From Reticulascus tulasneorum (Eukaryota > Ascomycota > Sordariomycetes > Glomerellales > Reticulascaceae): a DNA stretch of 64,000 nucleotides. Where the stretch lies: assembly GCA_001557505.1 (NCBI GenBank), contig LSAX01000001.1, positions 2,480,001-2,544,000 on the forward strand, read 5' to 3'. Each line of letters opens with the position of its first letter. Position 1 is the stretch's first letter. This document shows, one piece after another, positions 11,237-23,004 of the stretch. The position numbers and the translations under genes are program-made. Under the pieces are notes generated by a model. That model had not been told where the DNA came from and did not search any database. It worked only from the letters and a program-made list of their open reading frames with translations.

Positions 11237-12983
11237 CTAGGCAACCTTCTCGTTCTTCCGGTCACCTTCGACCTCAGCAGGCTCCGACGATGTGGTGTCG
11301 CCGTTAGCCAGGTTCTGGTGACCTTCGATGCCGTGTTGTGGGGTGAACTTCTCGCCCTCGCCGGCAGGCTCCTGGTGGTGTGGGGTCCAGGCCAGGAAGT
11401 CACGGCGCACCTCAACGTAATCGTAGGAGAATTCGCCGTGCTGGTCGTCGTCCATGCCGAGGAGCTCGGCCTCTTCCGAGGCGCGAAGCTTCAGGCCCGG
11501 GATGAAATCGATGATCTTGGCGATGAGCGCAGACATGACGAAGGCGTAGGCGCAGCATGCGACAATGTAGGCGACCTGGATGTACAGCGACTTGAAGTTG
11601 CCGTCCAGGAAACCACCCGTGAAACCAGTGTTGACACCGTCGAGACCGATGATGTCGCCCGAGGCGAAGAATGCGTTGAAGATAAGCCCAACAATACCGC
11701 CGACGCCGTGCTCAGCGAACACATCGAGAGAATCGTCGATCTTGATCAGGAACTTGACTGTAGGAGATTGGTGTTAGTTCATCTGTGTTTTTGAGGCACG
11801 GCAGTAATCGCCGAGGTTAACTTACTCTTGGTGGCAAAATTGCAGCAGATACCAGTGACAATGCCGAGGATGATCGAGGCCCAGGGGGTGATGAATCCGG
11901 AAGCGGGGGTGGCAGCGACAAGACCGGAAATGGTACCGGAGCACCAGCCGACGAGGGACCACTTCTTGGCCAGTCGGAAATCGAGCAGGCACCAAGTCAT
12001 GGCCGCGAACATGGCAGTCAGGCAAGAATTCCAGCAAGCCATGACGGCACGGAGGTTGGCGCCGAAAGCGGAACCACCGTTGAAGCCGAGCCATCCAAAC
12101 CAAAGGAGAATGGTTCCGAGGGTAATGAGGGAGATGTTGTGGGGTCGGAAGTTAAGCATCATCTTCTCGTTGCGCCGTCCCAGAACCCACGAGTAGGCAA
12201 GGGCCGATAGACCCGAGCCGATCTCGACAGGACCGCCACCGGCGTAGTCGAGAACACCGTAGTTGAAGCCCCAGCCGTTGATGTTCCATGCCCAGCAGGC
12301 AAGTGGGCAGTAGACGAGAGTCGCCCAGAAGAAAATGAAAACCATGGCAGGAATGACTCGGCCTCGCTCAGCTGTGGCACCAGCGGTGAGGGCTGCAGTT
12401 ACGGCGCAGAACATCATCTGCGAGACACCAAAAAGTCAGTCAATTGGCCCGATGAAGCGGCCGGCGGCACACCAATGGCACCATAGGCGGATTTAACTGA
12501 CCTGGTAGAAGCTGTAGAGCAGAGCTGGGACGAGGGGAGAACCGGGAGAAGGCGTGGCGAGCACGTGGCGGAGACCGAAGTGCTTGAGGTTGCCAATGAA
12601 GCCGTTGGTGGCGGTATCGCTGAAGGCCAAGGAATAGCCCCAGAAGTACCACTGGAAAACGACGACGGAGAAAGACATCATCGCCACCCAGAGCTGGGAG
12701 AGCGCGGACTTTCTGCGCGCGAGACCGGAGTAAAGGAAGGCGATACCGGGAATCATCAACAAGACCATGCAGGCCGAGACGAGGATGAAGGCCTGGTCAC
12801 CGGATTGGTACCATTGGTTCAAGTTGGTCGTGGCTGTTCGCGGAGAGAAGCGTGTTAGTCGCGGTCACCCGGAGAAATCGCCCGAGAAACACACGGGGTG
12901 AGCAAAAACATACTGGAATCACCACCGTAGTCGGCGTTGGTGCCATTGAACTCCGTAGGAGCTCCGACGTGGGTGTAGGACAT
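11237..12983 (-). CDS. Ammonium transporter, MEP/AMT family (Mep1/Mep3-like signature)
   Basis: Exons on the minus strand are 12983-12914, 12833-12502, 12417-11826 and 11757-11237, giving 504 aa. It is a polytopic plasma-membrane channel that takes up ammonium. Family hallmarks include WYQSGDQAFILVSA near the N-terminus, TAGATAERGR, the DYAGGGPVEIGSG signature and FAEHGVGGIVG. Of the conserved pore twin-histidine pair, the first position is Glu (E199) while the second is His (H348). In yeast, Glu at the first site is typical of Mep1 and Mep3, and His of the sensor-transporter Mep2. The N-terminus has NGT, a possible glycosylation site outside the cell. The cytosolic C-terminal tail is about 90 residues, Glu- and Pro-rich. 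The start at 12983 gives the short extracellular N-terminus usual for the family. Confidence 0.97.
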
Positions 12984-13202
12984 GTTGGAAGGCGTCCGGT
13001 GCTACCGCGAGCAAGATGGGATGACGGACCAGCAAAGCAGTGGGATAATAAAAGAGACGAATGAGTGTGAAGAAGTTGTGCCGAAGAGACGTCTGCGGGA
13101 ACACAGACGGGTAATACAGGTTTTGGTCCTGGGGAGGAGGAGGTAGAAGAAGGGAAAAGGGACCTGACTCGGAAAGAAGGGTTGAGACAGAGGGACGGAG
13201 GC

Positions 13203-13212
13203 GCGATATATA
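13203..13212 (-). promoter_or_regulatory. TATA-like element of the ammonium transporter promoter
   Basis: On the minus strand TTTATATATC lies about 220 bases before the ATG and is followed downstream by a C/T-rich stretch, the usual order of a fungal core promoter. The plus strand reading (GATATATAAA) is an equally good TATA box, so orientation is not certain. Confidence 0.35.
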
Positions 13213-14023
13213 AAGAGCTCACCTCTCACACACGGTACGGAACAAAATGGGCTTCATCAAGAGAGAGACGTGGATGCGGCAGAAGGGGACCGTCTCGGTG
13301 CTGCGGTGATCCCTGGCCCCAGAACCTATGTGCATGCGAAGCTACTGGAGCTAGCGTGGGCAATCCGCAAACGGAGTGCGCCACCGCCAGAAGCTGTGGG
13401 AGGGTAATCATGGTGTTTAATTCCAAAGATACACCATGGCACAATGGCCTGTGAGTGGGCGAGGCGGAAGGGCCAGGACACGGAGGCGCGTGGGAGGAGC
13501 CAGCCCATAGCCCCAGACCTAGGCTCGGAATTTTGGGGGGCAACTGGATCATGGATGGGAAGGGGTGGAGGTTTTCCCTGGCCCCAATCCCGGGCGTTCG
13601 GGGTATCTCAGGCTAACGCAGTTTGGTTCGGGAGGCTGCTTTATTTTTCTCGCCAATTGTGGATCAGGATTAGCTAGATGGGATGGGGGATGGGGATGGT
13701 GGATGGGATGGGTTGAGATGTATGTATGTACATTGGGGCTGGATGATGCTCTCGCTCTCTCTCTCTCTGCATGGACGTCCCCACGCTCTCTGCGTTTTGC
13801 TTTGCCAGGGAGGGTGGGAGGGTGTAGGGGGGGGAGGGGAGTATCGAGATGAAGAAGCGGGATCGCCTACAAACCACTCAATGATTACTTTCCACACGTT
13901 TTGATGATGATGATGCTGCTGCTTGCTCTGTCTGCGTCTTCCTTTTCTCTACTGACCTCATGGTGGGCTCCTTGCAGTTGTCTGCCTCCACTTAGACACA
14001 CACTCCAGCTGGCATAAAATCTG

Positions 14024-14476
14024 TTATCTCCTAGCTGACTGGCTAGAGTTTGAGGTGCATGAAGCTCGGCCATGATAATGCAGCAGCTATCTCGAATGTT
14101 ACTCCGCGCGTGCACATCTTCCAACATCCAGATATCCATCCAGGACTACACCAGCATCCGGATCGGGGAGCTGAACTACCAAGCTTGATGATAGGTACCA
14201 GATTATTGTAGACTTGGTGATCGCGTGCAGCCGTTTGGCTACCAGGGAGGGGAGGGGGGGGGCATCTCAGCGCACACGTCGCCCGGGCCAGGGAAGAGTC
14301 GGGAAGCCCAAAGCCTGCGCGATCTTCTGTCCCTGCTAGGACGGTGACAGCGGGAACGCCCTCAGGTGAGACTCCAGAAAGTTGGTCCGTACTGGTCTCG
14401 TTTTTCGGTCAGGACATATATTGAGTTGGGGGGGGAAGGCCTGGAGCCTTGAGGAAAACGCAGGTGCCACAGATAA
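14024..14476. promoter_or_regulatory. Cluster of HGATAR (AreA/NIT2-type) sites
   Basis: Five matches on either strand: TTATCT at 14024-14029, TGATAA at 14073-14078, CTATCT at 14087-14092, TGATAG at 14189-14194 and AGATAA at 14471-14476. About 1.3 are expected in this length by chance. GATA factors AreA/NIT2 activate nitrogen-uptake genes when ammonium is scarce. The cluster is 1.0-1.5 kb upstream of the ammonium transporter start, which is far but possible. Confidence 0.35.
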
Positions 14477-17400
14477 GGATCGGACGATGAAGTAACGACA
14501 AAAGCCAGCTCTCCTAGTGGCTGGGACTAATTGGGCTGAATCAACGAAATGCCACTGGACCAAACAGAAGCCGTTTCGCCAGATGGGGTGCTGTATGTAG
14601 TGACAATGCAGGGCCGGACAGATGCCCTGAGGTAATGCCATCACCAGAGATGGATCTAAAGGGTCGCCTAGCACACACTCACACATACAGGTGCGTTAAT
14701 AGGTAGTCCCGTACACATCAGTGCACGGGGTAATTACCATTACTTCCCGTCTGAGGTACTGGCATACATACCCACGTCAAGCATTTCTAGGCAGGTACAT
14801 AATCTGCACCGTAACGGCGGTGGTCGGAGCACGTACCACCTCTCCCCTAACCCCCCAGGGCTTAGGTGCTCTATAATTTGGTAAATGTCACTGTTCCAAG
14901 TTGGTAAAGTTACTTACCAAGGCAATTATGTCGTGACAAACCACTGCAAGCGCTGTTGAAACCGTCGCCACTGACTGACTCCCGAGTCTCGAATAGTTAG
15001 GTGAGGCTTCCAAGGTAATGCGCCGGGACGTGCCAGTGGGGACTTTTTTTTTTTAGCAGATCTTAGCGAGCAGTGAGCTCCAGATAAATTCCGTCATCAT
15101 TAAACTTTGTCTGTCATTCTCGCGAACATGTTGCCGAGCTTCTCTCTCAACCAAATCCGAGAGTGTATAATTTCCTTACAAACCCCAACATCATCTTCCT
15201 GTATTCCCTCAGCGCTTCCGGCGAACCCCCCTGCTCCCCCCCCCTTGGCCCTTTGCATCGAGCAAAACTATGCTTGTATGCGAAGTGGTGTGGACCGGGC
15301 CCTGGACTCTGCACTCTGCACTGAGGAAGAGTTTTCCCCCCCAAAGTAGATCGTTTTCATGTACCGGCCGGCCAATGGCAACCTGAGCCGATCTCGCGTT
15401 CCTGACGAGCCTTTTTTTTTCTTCCTTTTCCCTTTCTCCAAGAGATCTCCCCCCCAACGGAGAGTGCGTCCTGATGGGGTCGCGACTCGGCACATGCGCG
15501 TACCCCTAGGGCCCCATATTCATCAGTTTTCAGCGAGTCATTTTTTTCTTCTTGCTTCTTCTGGTCGCGTGTGGCTTGGTGTCGTCACCATGTCCCAGTT
15601 AAGCGCGGCTATGATCAGGCTACTTTTTTTATGCTCGTTAATCTTTAACACCCGCAATAATTGCCTGCAAAGATCTTTGCAATGGGAAGAAGATCGCATC
15701 CTCGCTCGCTCTCCCCGATTTGACTATTATTGCTTACACTAGAGACATCATCGAGAAAAACTACATTGCGAATTGACCAAGTTCCCAACTCGGACACTTT
15801 GCCAGTCCCCCCCCCCTTTCTCTCCGTCCTCGCTTCTTAGAATTAGGCACTTACAATATCGTCTCTCGTACTCTTGTACTCCCGTACCGTGCTCCCACCC
15901 AGCAACCCCCCCAGTGGGGGTTGCGGGACACCATTTCGTTACCAAACCATTACTACTGAACCTGGCAAATCGTTGGTAACAAGCTCGACTCTGGTCCATC
16001 CAGCAAACCCCAGCTTGCCCAGGTGAGGCGCGGCTCTGGCCTTGGGATTGGCGATGCTCGTCCCCCCGGTGCTAGCGGATTGATTCCTTGACCCCCCGTC
16101 GATCAACAACTAGGACAGGGCCGGCATACCTCGAAACACTCAAACACCCAATCAACTAGGATCTCAGACTTCAAGATTTTGTACACGCTGCACTTCCAAT
16201 CCTATTTTCGATCCGTCTTCCATGCAGCCGCCCCTGGCCCTTCTGCCTCGCCTGTTGAGGCATGGGGGTTTGAAAGCCCAGATGGGCCCTGAGGAAGCCG
16301 GGAGCAGGCCTGCTGCCTTTGCATTGTTAGATAGCTGTTCAATCTTGGCGCCAAATGCAAGAAATACAATCGTGATGATGCTGAGATGTGGTTGTCGGCG
16401 TTAGTTAACGACATCGGCGATGAGGTTCCGGGTTTGCCCATCGATCTAACGGAGCAAGCCTTGTGGATTTCCACTCCTGTCCTTAGTCAAGCATGCAGAT
16501 CATTGCGGCGTGATGACAGTTTCCCGGCGGAAGCATTGCTGGCATACCTGACACGACATCATTTCTTGCGGGGCATTTGGGGATACAATTGGGGCTAACA
16601 CTAGCAGGAATGTTCTGCAGACGGCCAGCGAATGTCGATATTCTGCATCGGGCGGAGCTGACCTGTTTCCAGTTCCGCGAGCAGAAACTCCATACTACCC
16701 TAATCACACGAGACAGTGATGGGCTGAGATGAGCTGATTTCGAGGAAAATATTTTCTTATTGCCAACTCAGGTGAGAGAGAGAGAGATAGGGGACGCCGA
16801 AAGTTTCACCACCTCCAAGGCTGGAATGATCACGAGAGTCCAAACTAAACAACCCCCCTGCAATCCGTCACTCTGCACCCCAGCTTTTCAAGCGACGTCC
16901 GCGTATGTATGTAGGTATTCGTAGAGATGTTCGAATCTGAGACTGTTCAGCTGCATAGCGCTCTGTCCCATCTTTCCGCAATTCGCTCATAGAGAACGAG
17001 CCAACAGGCATATCAGCGTCCCGATTCGTTGACGGGCTCGAATCCGTCAATTTCGAAGCCGGTCGTCTGCCCTTTGGTGCCAAGACCGCCTAAGCCTTAG
17101 CCTTATCAGTGACAAGACGGGCCAATCACGGCTGCAGCCACTTTGTCAAAGGGAAATGTCATTCTGGGTTACGGCTTTTGCCGTTTCGTCTCCCACCAGA
17201 TTTATGTGGCCCCCTTTCTAGAAGCATTCTAGCGTCCTTCGGGATCGAATTTCATGCATCGGCCGCTACTAGCAGCTTTTTCATGCAAGGCTTGGAGACC
17301 CCTTCAGCTTTGGCTGCCGCCGCCAGTCTAGTGGACGTTGTGGCACGAAGTGATGGTGGTTCTATGTACGGACCTACATGAGCGTAATCTTCCTGCATAC

Positions 17401-17824
17401 ATACAACAAAAAGCCTGACTGCTTGAGCAATGCGCGACTATGTCGCTAGCGTTTCAGCTTTCGCGGAGGGAAGCCATTCGTCTCAACCTCAGCTCGTTAC
17501 GTCGACCGTCCGCTTCAGAAGTCAATTTCCTCCAGCAAGCCCTAGGAAACTTGTTGTAATGCCTTCCACATCTTCTGACGCGAGGCACTAGATGACTTAG
17601 ATGGCTCAGGAGGCGTCAGCGGAAACCGATGCACTGGATGCAAGGCCAACACCCCACGGCCTAGCTCTTATGACATCGAATGTTGGATGATGCTGATTAT
17701 CTCCTCCGTCTCTAATCTTGAAAGGAGCCAACAAACTCAGCCGTGCCTGCCGTCGTATTAATCCATGACTCGTATGTCCACGGGAGGAGATGCGAGTGGC
17801 TGTCGCCCAAGCCGCCAAAAAGGC

Positions 17825-20527
17825 TCACAGAACATCCAGGCTCTCAGTCCGGTCGTCACGACTAATCTCATAACTCAGGATCGAGTGATCTCGATAGTGG
17901 AGCAGGAGTCTGTACTTCCTCGACAGACTGCCAGCTGCAGCTCCCTGACGTAGCAGCACACTCCCATTCGGGACGTTCTCCTGGACAGGTCCCATGGCGA
18001 TTCCATAGAGCACTCGTTGCGGTCTCAGACGCTCTTGCTTCCTTGTCGGCAGGACCCAGTCGACGCGGAATCCTCGCGAGACATTGCGAGCAAAGTTGTC
18101 CGAACCACGGCGTGAACGGGTCAGAGTCAGCAATACAACGCGGCCCATGGCAGACCCAACCACCACCAGTGACAACTCGGGCACATGAATGAGCATGCTC
18201 AGCCGCTGTGCGTGGCGGAGCTGTAGGGAATGCACGCTTCCCTCTGTGGGATTCCGGCAAATGATGCCCGTTTCGTTCCAGTCGATATTGCGGAGCTCAA
18301 TGTCTTTCTCGTACGTTCGAAGCATGCAGCACCGGCTCGCAAACTCCGCCATTACCCCCTTATCTTGTGGCTTGACGTTCTTGTTGAAGTCCTTGGGTCG
18401 CCGTAAGAACTTCAGTCTTCCCACGACTGAGATTGGGGACACGTACGTCTGTCCGTTGTGAGGCGTGAAGATCATGTCGAGCCAGGAGAATTGCAGCTCA
18501 CCGGCTTCGCTACTCTTGGCAGTCGTAGGGAGGTTGCGAAGGATGCCATCTGGTGGTGTAACCTGTGTCATGGCCTGTGTTAACTCGGCAGCATGTGTAG
18601 CTAGCTCGACGAGCTCGAAATCTCCATCATCATCCTCTGCATCGTCAGCCGGGCTTACGGGCTCAATCATAATGTCATCTTCACTCTCATCGTCCCCGTT
18701 GTCATCCTCATCCTCGTCCTCGTCCTCATCCTCATCGTCTTCATCCTCATCATCCTCCTCGTCTTCCTCATCTTCCTCGTCATCGTCCTGATCCTCTTCC
18801 TCCTCATCTTCATCTTCATCGGCCTCGTCATCCGAGTTCTCATCCGCTACTGCGACGAATAGGGCCGCAAGTAAATTGGGGTTGATGAAAGGTTGTGCAA
18901 CTCCCGGGGGAATGTTGCCATCGACTACATCATCTGCGAAGTCGTCGAGACCATCTAACCACTGCACTGGAAAAGGTAGGGCTTCTGGTACTCCAAGGCC
19001 GGCGTTTTGTTGATTCTCAACCTCCATTGCCACGATTTCTTCCATGAGCAGCATGGCTGCCTCATCTTGGTCAGTCGGAGGATTTGTAAGGCTTGTGTTC
19101 CGCAAGAAAGGCGGGTACAGTGCGATTGACGGATTGTCGCGTACAAATCTGAGGCTGTCCGTTATGTCAAGCCATTGCCCGTTTGGCGCTTGGGTCGGCG
19201 TGGTCACCTTGGACTTGTACACTCCTAATCCATCCAGAGACGAGTTTGCTTTGAGAAAGCTTGTGTATGGAAGTACCATAACACCCCAGCCACTAAAACA
19301 AGACCAGGTTAGCATCTCTGCGCCACATCAAAGGAACGACGAAAAGTCCTCACGTTGGATGCCGAGGTGGAGCTAAGCCAGGGACAGCCGCCTGGTTCGG
19401 AATCTTGATTGGCGCTGTTCCAACCTTCCATATGTCCAGAATCCAGGTCACGCCATAGATGTCCATGGCGCATACCTTCTCAGCAGACCCATCCCGATCA
19501 TCCCAGATCGAGATGTTGGGAATATTACTGCCGCCGGGGCCGAGGAGCAGGATTATTCTCCAATTCCGCTTCCTCTTAAGAACAGACTTTTCACAGTAAT
19601 CCATCCCCGGCCGCCGGCCCTTGGAGGGCCCGGGTTGGTGGGTGAGGCCGAAGGCAAACACGGTCACTTCGGCTCTGTTGGAACTTACGGCGATGAGACG
19701 CGACTTTCCATGTATAGCGAGACCCCACGCTGAGGACCCAACATCCTCGTGGAAGAAGTCCTTCGGGGGACCTGAAGGCTTCTTGTGGCCATGAGACAAC
19801 TGCTCTACATAGTCGGCGATTTCTCTTGTGTAGTATGCAATGACAGACCCGTCGTCATAAGCCATAAGCAGGATCTCTTCCTTCCCAAGGAAACCCGTGA
19901 TCATATGATTCATCTGGTGATAAAAGTGTCGGTCCTGAAATCCTCCAACATGTCTCGCCACCTTGCTTGGCTTCGTGGCTAGAATAAGGTCCGGCTTCTG
20001 AGGAAGTGTCTGTTTCGGTATGCTTCGGGGTCGGTAGACGAATATCCGGTTCTGATAGGCCGCAAAGTAGAGCTAGGTACAGGAGCATCAGCAAAGAATA
20101 TGGTGGCATATGAATCCGGAAAACTTACGTTGTACTTCTGAGACAGGGCTGTCAAGTTGCTCCGGTAGTATTGCATCTTGGGTACGATCTTTTCCATAGA
20201 CAGTTTGGTTTCGGCAGCCTCCTCAGATGCTTCAGCATTGACTTGCTCTGTAGGAATACCCTGAGCCAAGGTAAGCTCATCGAAGTTGACATCGTGATCA
20301 TGGTCCCGTTCGCGAGAACGAATCACGTTCAGAGCTCCTTCGCCAAACTGCTTCACCATCAGCCATCGCTCGTCAATGCGCGCTGAGAAAGAAACCAGGC
20401 CATTCCTTCTATGGGCCGTAGTAGCTCTGCAGAGATAGTATCCAGACTACCTAGACCCGGCACTCGCCAATCCGAAGAGAAAGACAAGAATCCACTCACC
20501 CTGTCGGTCGCAGTCTGCAGCTGGCAT
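17825..20527 (-). CDS. CRT10: Crt10-like protein (fungal WD-repeat-like regulator) with acidic insert
   Basis: Exons on the minus strand are 20527-20500, 20382-20129, 20072-19354 and 19292-17825, giving 822 aa with consistent phases. The region reading LYFAAYQNRIFVYRPR, with later blocks ending near GWGVMVLPYTSF, resembles the fungal Crt10 family. In yeast Crt10 affects ribonucleotide reductase gene expression and associates with the Rtt101-Mms1 ubiquitin ligase; that role is only inferred here. A run of about 60 almost purely Asp/Glu residues (around 486-545, bases 18665-18840) sits in the C-terminal half and suggests a flexible acidic loop, perhaps nuclear. Only an ATG at 20527 keeps phase with exon 2. 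The longer frame beginning at 20586 cannot be spliced in phase using the obvious donor. It could instead be another beta-propeller protein; the family call is from memory of the motif pattern. Confidence 0.7.
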
Positions 20528-21513
20528 TTCCCGAGAGAGACCTCCCGGAAGCCGCGGTCCCAGCCATCGCTCCTTAGCCGCGCCATTTGCTCCCTGGGGA
20601 ACTGCGTTTCCGCTTCGCACTCGACATAAGATCGTGCTTCAGGGACTCGGTCCGCGAACCTGACTGTCTAGAAAGTAGTTTCTTTTTCCAAGGGAAAAAA
20701 AAAGCCCCAATCCCCGTGTGTTCTTGCCTCTTCCGCCGGTCGTTGAGGGGCACGCCCCCACTTTTCTTATCGATAACGGGAGCTGCAAGGCTACGTCAAC
20801 GGCTCTCGCTGTCGTGTGCTTTCGTTGGCCGCAGGCCTGGGCTTGTCTGCTCGATGATGGGAAAAGGCGGTAACGATGACGGAACTCCGAGCACTACCGG
20901 ATTCAGCCGTGCAGACTGGAACTGTCAGGCAGGGATTGTAATGGACACGAACGATGCCGATTAGCGGTTAATCGGGCCAGAACATGTATGGCGCTGACCT
21001 TGTGATGAATCAGTACCCACCGCATCATGTGATATGGCAAGACTGCATGGGTTGCTTGCTTCGATATTTGCAAAGATATCAGACGGGCTGCAAAGTGTTA
21101 CGATCAGTAATAATTCTCCATTTGCGAGCTGTTCGAGTTTCATACCGTGGGCCGCTGCTACTGGCTCTGCAACGGTAGAGGTCCCTCAAAACTATTACCG
21201 CCTGCAAGTGTCTAGATGGAGTCACGGCGATTAGGGGATGCTGCAAGATCCACATAACGGTCACCACGCAAAATCAATCGATGAAATAGTAGCTTGACGA
21301 TTCCGTGAAAACACAATCCAACCTGTTTTCTACCAAAACAACAAAAAAGGTATCTAATGATCGTCTGGAAGCCTGATAAACCCGCAGGCAACAGCTGCAC
21401 CTGTGCCTTTTCATGACCCCAAATATCCAACGCCATATGGAATGCAGTACATACCCAGAAGCCCTGGTTCGTAGTGCTTATATACCAGATCAAGCCAGCG
21501 AGTCGGTGACATT
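20528..21513. other. Intergenic; promoter of Crt10-like gene and 3' end of GH5 gene
   Basis: About 1 kb between two minus-strand genes. Short open frames only; nothing recognised. Confidence 0.6.
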
Positions 21514-23004
21514 CTAGGCATTCATGATCTCCACCATATCCTTCATTCGGTAGTCTAGAACCGGTGTGACCCAGTCATCCTCCACCACCGAGTACGACTC
21601 CTTGACGTTGTCCTTCGCCTTGCGGGGATTGAGGGCCCAGTATCCGAAGTCAGCATTGATGACTTTTAGATACCGAAGGAGGTTCTGCCAGTAGTGGGCA
21701 TCACCAACGTTGGGGTGATGCGGGGCGCCGAACTCTCCGACCCATACGGGCGCTTCGTTACCTTCCACTAGGTAGGCCCAGTTGGTCCTCATTGAATTGA
21801 CAAATGAGGCGTAGCTTCTTTTCGAGTATCGTCCCTCCGTGCTCCCCCAGCCAGACCACCCGTAGACGTGGGCCGAATACACCACTCGGTTCGGCAGATC
21901 CAAGACGATGGGGCGTTTGGCGACGCCCCTCAGGTCATTTCCGGACTCAGTACCGCCAACGATGACCAGCCAATCGCGGTTCATCTGGAGTAGTCGGTTG
22001 CCAGCCTTTTCGGCAGCCGTCGCCCATTTGTTCCATGGCATTGTACCCCACAAGCCACGAACTTCGTTGCGCAGGTCTACGCCGATGACGCGCGGGTTGT
22101 GGACAAAACGGAGCATTACAGTCTCCCAGTTGGCGATCCAGTTCTCCTCGGTCTGGGTAATTCGGCAAATGGGACCGAGGTGGTCGTTTTGCCAGCCGGC
22201 ATCGCAGGGGTCAGCGCCACAACACCAGGTCGCGTGAGTGATATGGTTGTTAATGATGACGGCAATGCCAGCATCCGTGAGAGCAGACACGACTGCCTCA
22301 AAAATATCCAGTGCGCGCATACCGATCAAGTCCGGATTCGCCGCAAGTAGATCTGGTGGTATGAAAGGATTCGTGGTCACCATCTCATCAGCGTACGGCA
22401 TTCGTACGCTATTGAATCCTAGCTTTCGTATCCCTTCGGCAATTGTCGAGCGATGTTGAACTTCCAGGCCGCCAGGAATGAAGAGCTCATCGCTAGCTCC
22501 GTACCAATTGATAGACAGGAGCTGGAACCGACGCCCCTCCTCATCGACAATATCTCGGCCCTTGGTGTGCAGCGGCAACGAATACGTCGAGATGCTGGAC
22601 TCGATGGTCGGTGGGAGGAGTGGTCGCTGACCGAACAGTCTTGATTCTGGATCCGGGATCCATGGTACGCTGATGGCGGCTTCCGCTTTCCAGAAGTAGT
22701 GGAAGAAGCCCCCGAGGAAGAGGACGGTAACAATGAGGAACATCTTGAACGGGGAGTATCTGAAGGTGCCGATGTGGCAGGTTCTTAGTGGAGATTTTGA
22801 CCACTGAGTTCTGTCCCAAAGATTGCCTGCACTGGCGCCATGTTCGGTCGTGTGGGAATAATCGAAGCTCCCTATGCCTTGATCCCAAGTTGGAGGAATC
22901 GGGTTGTCGGGTTGTTCGATGTCGTCAATGAGAGTTTGGCGCTGGGGCTCTGAGCTCCTGTGCCATTGGGACGAGACTCGTGATTTGGGGTCCGGGCGCG
23001 GCAT
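21514..23004 (-). CDS. Glycoside hydrolase family 5 protein, type II membrane-anchored
   Basis: A single uninterrupted exon of 496 aa, unlike most genes here. The first ~85 residues are polar and likely cytosolic, then one hydrophobic segment (about 86-105) would anchor the protein with its catalytic domain outside. The GH5 fold is recognised from LSINWYGASDE, GFNSVRMPYADEM and the two catalytic glutamates: acid/base E314 in VDLRNEVRG and nucleophile E424 in WVGEFGAP. HVYGWSG gives the conserved His-x-Tyr before the nucleophile. GH5 enzymes cleave beta-1,4-glucans, mannans or other beta-glycosides; the subfamily and substrate are not clear. The anchoring suggests work on the fungus's own wall or at the cell surface rather than free secretion. 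The ATG at 23004 is the first in frame. Confidence 0.9.
   Translation of the reverse strand: MPRPDPKSRVSSQWHRSSEPQRQTLIDDIEQPDNPIPPTWDQGIGSFDYSHTTEHGASAGNLWDRTQWSKSPLRTCHIGTFRYSPFKMFLIVTVLFLGGFFHYFWKAEAAISVPWIPDPESRLFGQRPLLPPTIESSISTYSLPLHTKGRDIVDEEGRRFQLLSINWYGASDELFIPGGLEVQHRSTIAEGIRKLGFNSVRMPYADEMVTTNPFIPPDLLAANPDLIGMRALDIFEAVVSALTDAGIAVIINNHITHATWCCGADPCDAGWQNDHLGPICRITQTEENWIANWETVMLRFVHNPRVIGVDLRNEVRGLWGTMPWNKWATAAEKAGNRLLQMNRDWLVIVGGTESGNDLRGVAKRPIVLDLPNRVVYSAHVYGWSGWGSTEGRYSKRSYASFVNSMRTNWAYLVEGNEAPVWVGEFGAPHHPNVGDAHYWQNLLRYLKVINADFGYWALNPRKAKDNVKESYSVVEDDWVTPVLDYRMKDMVEIMNA

Larger units (their letters stand above)
12984..17824. other. Long intergenic region upstream of the ammonium transporter
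   Basis: About 4.8 kb between the transporter start and the 3' end of the Crt10-like gene, both on the minus strand. The first few hundred bases are C/T-rich on the minus strand, as expected of a leader. A group of GATA-factor sites lies at 14024-14476. Open frames further right (16202-16474 minus, 16386-16598, 17109-17381) match nothing I know. I see no RNA gene. Confidence 0.55.

Noticed and set aside
11006..11794. 262-codon plus frame
   Set aside because: Antisense shadow of the last exon of the ammonium transporter.
18465..18791. Poly-Ser plus-strand frame
   Set aside because: Complement of the acidic repeat in the Crt10-like gene.
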